NCBI GenBank assembly: GCA_028564925.1
Contig: CM053029.1
Location: 428,240,046-428,304,045 of the forward strand
Origin: Lithobates sylvaticus
Taxonomy: Eukaryota; Chordata; Amphibia; Anura; Ranidae
Direction: 5' to 3'
Length of the DNA: 64,000 nucleotides
The stretch's first letter is position 1. Each line of letters starts with the position of its first letter. Made by a program: the position numbers and the translations under genes. The notes beneath the pieces are model-generated. The model was given only the letters and a program-made list of their open reading frames with translations, was not told the DNA's origin and ran no database searches. Shown here piece by piece: positions 61,018 to 64,000 of the stretch.

Positions 61018-64000
61018 ATGGCCCCCATAAATGTTTTATCCTTAAATGTACAAGGGTTTAATATTCCTCACAAACGTTCAAAAGCTATGCGCACTTTTCA
61101 TGCTAAAAAGGCCCATATTATTTGTTTGCAGGAAACCCATTTTAAAGTAGACGCCCATCCCAAATTCCTCTCGTCAACGTACCCACAATTCTATGTTGCC
61201 TCAGCTTCAGTTAAACAACGGGGTACTCTAATAGGCTTCCATCGTAACACCCCATTTACCCTTGTCTCCCAACTAAATGACCCAGAGGGTAGATACATTT
61301 TGCTCACTGGTTACCTCTCTGATACCCCTATTACTGTTGTCTCTTATTATGCCCCTAATAAACGACCATTAGCTTTTTTGGCCCATCTTTTTCAAATGGT
61401 AGAAACGCATAAATTTGGTACGGTAATCCTTTGTGGAGACTCCAATGCCACGGTTTACCCTTTTCTAGACAAATCCCCAATCGCCCCCAATACCAGCACT
61501 AATAAATTAACCCTACAGCCCTTATTGTCAGTACATAAATTGGTAGATACATGGAGGGAACTCAACCCTACCAATAGACGTTATACACACTACTCATACC
61601 CACATAAATCATTCTCTCGTATCGATCATATCCTGGTCCCATCAAGTATGATTCCTGAAATAGTCTCATCCAGAATTATTCCACTTCCATGGTCGGACCA
61701 TTGTGCTGTTTTTACCACCATCGCCTCAACGGTACCCAGATCTCACGATACTAATTGGAACATTAATGATTCCCTATTAACTCACCCTTCTCATAAATCT
61801 TTAATAGAGCAAGCGCTGTCTGAATATATCTCCTTTAACGATACAGATGACGTTTCTCCCCTAACTTTATGGGAGGCTCATAAATCAGTAATTCGAGGAA
61901 ATCTTATTCAATTAGCATCATCACTTAAGAGAGAGCGTAAATTAATGTTTGCAAAACTGGAATCTGCTTTTAATACATGCCATTCTACCTTTCAATCTAC
62001 TCCGACTGCCACTAACCATACAAAGTTAGATAAAGCACGCTTAGAGCTAGACCTCTTTTTATCAGACTCTGCTGATAAATTAATACGTAAACGCCAGCAC
62101 ACCCAATATCTCAAGGCCAACAAACCTGACACGCCCATGGCACGTAGCTTAAAAACACTACAAAAAGTACAGTCTTCTTTCAGACTGAAGACTTCCCGTG
62201 ATGGCTATACCAGTAACCCGGTAAAAATACTTGAAATATTTCATTCCAATTTAACTAAACTATACTCCCCTAGCCAAGAGTTTGACACATTAAAAGCGGA
62301 TACCTTGTTTTCTAACATTAAGCTTCCTACCCTGGATCAGACACAGCAAGATAATCTGGAAAGCCCTATTACAAACCATGAAGTTTTGAATGCCATAAAA
62401 CAATTGAAACCCCATAAAAGGCCGGGCCCTGACGGGTTTTCGGCAATGTATTACAAACAGTTTTCACATATTTTAGCACCTATTCTGACTAGAGCTTTCA
62501 ACTCTATCCTTACAAACCAGTCCTTTCGGACAGAAACGCTTACTTCTATTATAGTAATGATTCCCAAACCCCATTCAGATGTTACTTCCTGGACGAACTT
62601 CCGTCCTATATCCCTCCTCAACCTAGATATCAAGTTATTAGCAAAAATTTTGGCTACACGCCTCAATAACATTATAGGTCAATTAATACACCGAGATCAA
62701 ACTGGCTTCATGCCAAAAAGACAGGCAGGTGACAACATCAGACGCGCTATCTTACTCATGCACGCAGCTAAGACTAGACGTATCCCATCATGCCTCGTAT
62801 CCTTAGACATTAGGAAGGCGTTTGATTCTGTCACCTGGCCATATATGCAATATATGCTACAAAAATGGGGATTTGGGAATCATTTTCTAAAATGGATCTC
62901 CTCATTGTATGACCATCCAAAAGCATACATTAAGTATGCCGGTTATAAATCTGCTATGATGAATATTTGTAGAGGTACTAGACAGGGTTGTCCTTTATCT
63001 CCCCTACTTTTCGCTCTCCTTATTGAACCATTGGCGCAACTAATTAGATCCAATTCAGATATTAAAGGTATCGAAATAGGTGGTTACCAACATAAATTGT
63101 GTCTTTTTGCTGACGATCTCCTCATTTTTTTATCTCACCCGCACATATCAGCTCCTAATTTGTTAAATATTTTGGATAAATTTGCTACAGTCTCTGGACT
63201 CAAAGTTAACCCCACAAAATCGAATGTACTCAATATCTCTTTGGATAAGAAGGACCTCATACTTCTCCAATCCAACCTACCGTTTCACTGGGTCCCTACC
63301 CAATTATCTTATTTAGGTGTTCAACTCACAACATCACTCAAAGACTTATTTAGGGCTAACTATCTCCCTTTACTTAAACAAGTCACTAACTATATGAAGC
63401 AATGGTCTTTCCTCCCGCTATCTTGGTTGGGACGGATTAACGCTATAAAGATGTCAATTTTACCGAAATTCTTATATTTATTCAGGGTTCTACCCATCCC
63501 ATTGCCTGCATACTTCCTCAGAATCATACAGCGCAGAGTCTTAGCCTTTATCTGGGGTAAAACTAAACCACGGATACCAAAGGCCACGTTATACCTTAGT
63601 AAATTGAAGGGTGGACTAGGTCTACCAAACTTTGCTTCTTATTACGCTGCTGCACAGCTCTCAATTCTTCCGAAATACCACTCAACAGCTGAAACTCCCC
63701 TTTGGTTGTTTATTGAATCGGTTGACTGTGATCCTATTTCTGTTGCCAATATCCTATGGATCCATCCCAAAGATAGATCACATATTTCAAACCCCATTAC
63801 GAAGCATTCCTTATTTATTTGGGATAAATTTGGTAGACCTTCTAACCTACAATCTACGCACAACCCTCTCCTCTCATTCCTCGGTAACCCAGATTTTTAC
63901 CCGGCCTGGAGATATCCAAAATCATTCTCTGCCTGGTCTACCTCACATTTAACCCGATTCCATCAAGTATGTAATAACTCCAATATTCTAGAATTTTCAA
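61018..64000 (+). CDS. L1 ORF2 (endonuclease-reverse transcriptase), partial at window edge, open
   Basis: Reading from ATG 61018 gives 994 codons without a stop up to the last base. The endonuclease part opens MAPINVLSLNVQGFNIPHKR with N10, E39 (LQETH), YYAPN at 110-114, GDSN at 140-143 (usually GDFN), SRIDH at 200-204 and SDH at 226-228. The reverse transcriptase shows RPGPDGF, D597 in SLDIRKAFD, GTRQGCPLSP and the FADD box at 698-701 (63109-63120). It then continues through ILPKFLYLFRVLPIPLP and GGLGLPNFASYYAAAQL of the thumb/connection region. Expected full length is about 1250-1300 residues, so some 250-300 residues lie beyond the edge. All catalytic residues visible here are intact, so this may be a retrotransposition-competent or very young copy. 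Confidence 0.95.
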   Translation, partial: MAPINVLSLNVQGFNIPHKRSKAMRTFHAKKAHIICLQETHFKVDAHPKFLSSTYPQFYVASASVKQRGTLIGFHRNTPFTLVSQLNDPEGRYILLTGYLSDTPITVVSYYAPNKRPLAFLAHLFQMVETHKFGTVILCGDSNATVYPFLDKSPIAPNTSTNKLTLQPLLSVHKLVDTWRELNPTNRRYTHYSYPHKSFSRIDHILVPSSMIPEIVSSRIIPLPWSDHCAVFTTIASTVPRSHDTNWNINDSLLTHPSHKSLIEQALSEYISFNDTDDVSPLTLWEAHKSVIRGNLIQLASSLKRERKLMFAKLESAFNTCHSTFQSTPTATNHTKLDKARLELDLFLSDSADKLIRKRQHTQYLKANKPDTPMARSLKTLQKVQSSFRLKTSRDGYTSNPVKILEIFHSNLTKLYSPSQEFDTLKADTLFSNIKLPTLDQTQQDNLESPITNHEVLNAIKQLKPHKRPGPDGFSAMYYKQFSHILAPILTRAFNSILTNQSFRTETLTSIIVMIPKPHSDVTSWTNFRPISLLNLDIKLLAKILATRLNNIIGQLIHRDQTGFMPKRQAGDNIRRAILLMHAAKTRRIPSCLVSLDIRKAFDSVTWPYMQYMLQKWGFGNHFLKWISSLYDHPKAYIKYAGYKSAMMNICRGTRQGCPLSPLLFALLIEPLAQLIRSNSDIKGIEIGGYQHKLCLFADDLLIFLSHPHISAPNLLNILDKFATVSGLKVNPTKSNVLNISLDKKDLILLQSNLPFHWVPTQLSYLGVQLTTSLKDLFRANYLPLLKQVTNYMKQWSFLPLSWLGRINAIKMSILPKFLYLFRVLPIPLPAYFLRIIQRRVLAFIWGKTKPRIPKATLYLSKLKGGLGLPNFASYYAAAQLSILPKYHSTAETPLWLFIESVDCDPISVANILWIHPKDRSHISNPITKHSLFIWDKFGRPSNLQSTHNPLLSFLGNPDFYPAWRYPKSFSAWSTSHLTRFHQVCNNSNILEFS

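Larger units (their letters stand above)
59102..64000 (+). mobile_element. L1-group LINE with open reading frames (L1 copy B), runs off the window
   Basis: A GC-rich start (GGACAGCTGAAGGGCGCATG, about 59102) follows AT-rich DNA and gives the presumed 5' end. Then come a short 160-base leader, ORF1 (59265-60326), a T-rich spacer and ORF2 (61018 to edge). Both frames are uninterrupted in view. The leader is far shorter and the spacer different in composition from L1 copy A, so this is another subfamily. The 3' end lies outside the window. Confidence 0.85.

Noticed and set aside
1-64000. LTR-type or other virus-derived elements
   Set aside because: I looked for paired long terminal repeats and for gag, protease, integrase or envelope-like blocks and recognised none; all reverse-transcriptase sequence here is LINE-type.
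1-64000. tRNA genes or tRNA-derived SINEs
   Set aside because: No A-box/B-box pair with a cloverleaf was recognised by eye; tRNAscan-SE would be decisive.

Overview
The window looks like intergenic DNA from a large, repeat-rich amphibian genome, most likely a neobatrachian and plausibly ranid frog. This is inferred from the mix of repeats: Tc1/mariner copies, L1-group LINEs with long 5' leaders, TTAA-flanked piggyBac-like MITEs, a Neptune-like Penelope element, and a hAT element with tandem-repeat arms. I could not run a search, so the species is an inference. I found no convincing host exon, tRNA, rRNA or other host RNA gene. Almost everything that can be named is transposable-element or tandem-repeat DNA.

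Layout. 1-5924: remains of a piggyBac element (transposase on the minus strand, 5' terminus at the TTAA at 5921) cut up by an L1 fragment, a 5'-truncated Penelope-like element and a Tc1 copy that itself carries a MITE. 7003-9200: a TTAA MITE and a truncated Tc1. About 9205-16530: a near full-length minus-strand L1 (ORF1, G-rich spacer, ORF2 with one homopolymer slip). 17421-22460: Tc1 remnant, several MITEs (one nested in another) and a minisatellite. 24000-24720: L1 3' fragment. 26160-27290: minisatellites. 27610-40864: a 13.3 kb hAT element. 41559-44908: MITE cluster. 49703-53939: two Tc1 copies. 54430-56940: four unrelated minisatellites in a row. 57660-58555: L1 3' fragment. About 59102 to the edge: an L1 whose ORF1 and visible ORF2 are open.

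The centrepiece is the hAT element. It has a TATA-box region, about 7.1 kb of 64-65 bp tandem repeats whose units each resemble a 3' splice site, an uninterrupted 1076-codon BED-finger transposase that starts a few bases after the last repeat, a second array of 145-148 bp units behind the gene, and short imperfect terminal repeats. The second point of interest is the plus-strand L1 at the right edge: 994 ORF2 codons without a stop, with endonuclease and reverse-transcriptase catalytic residues in place, so it may be young. Smaller points are a hammerhead-like motif recurring at several loci, a MITE carrying four palindromic TCTCGCGAGA sites, and a Penelope insertion at the centre of a palindrome.
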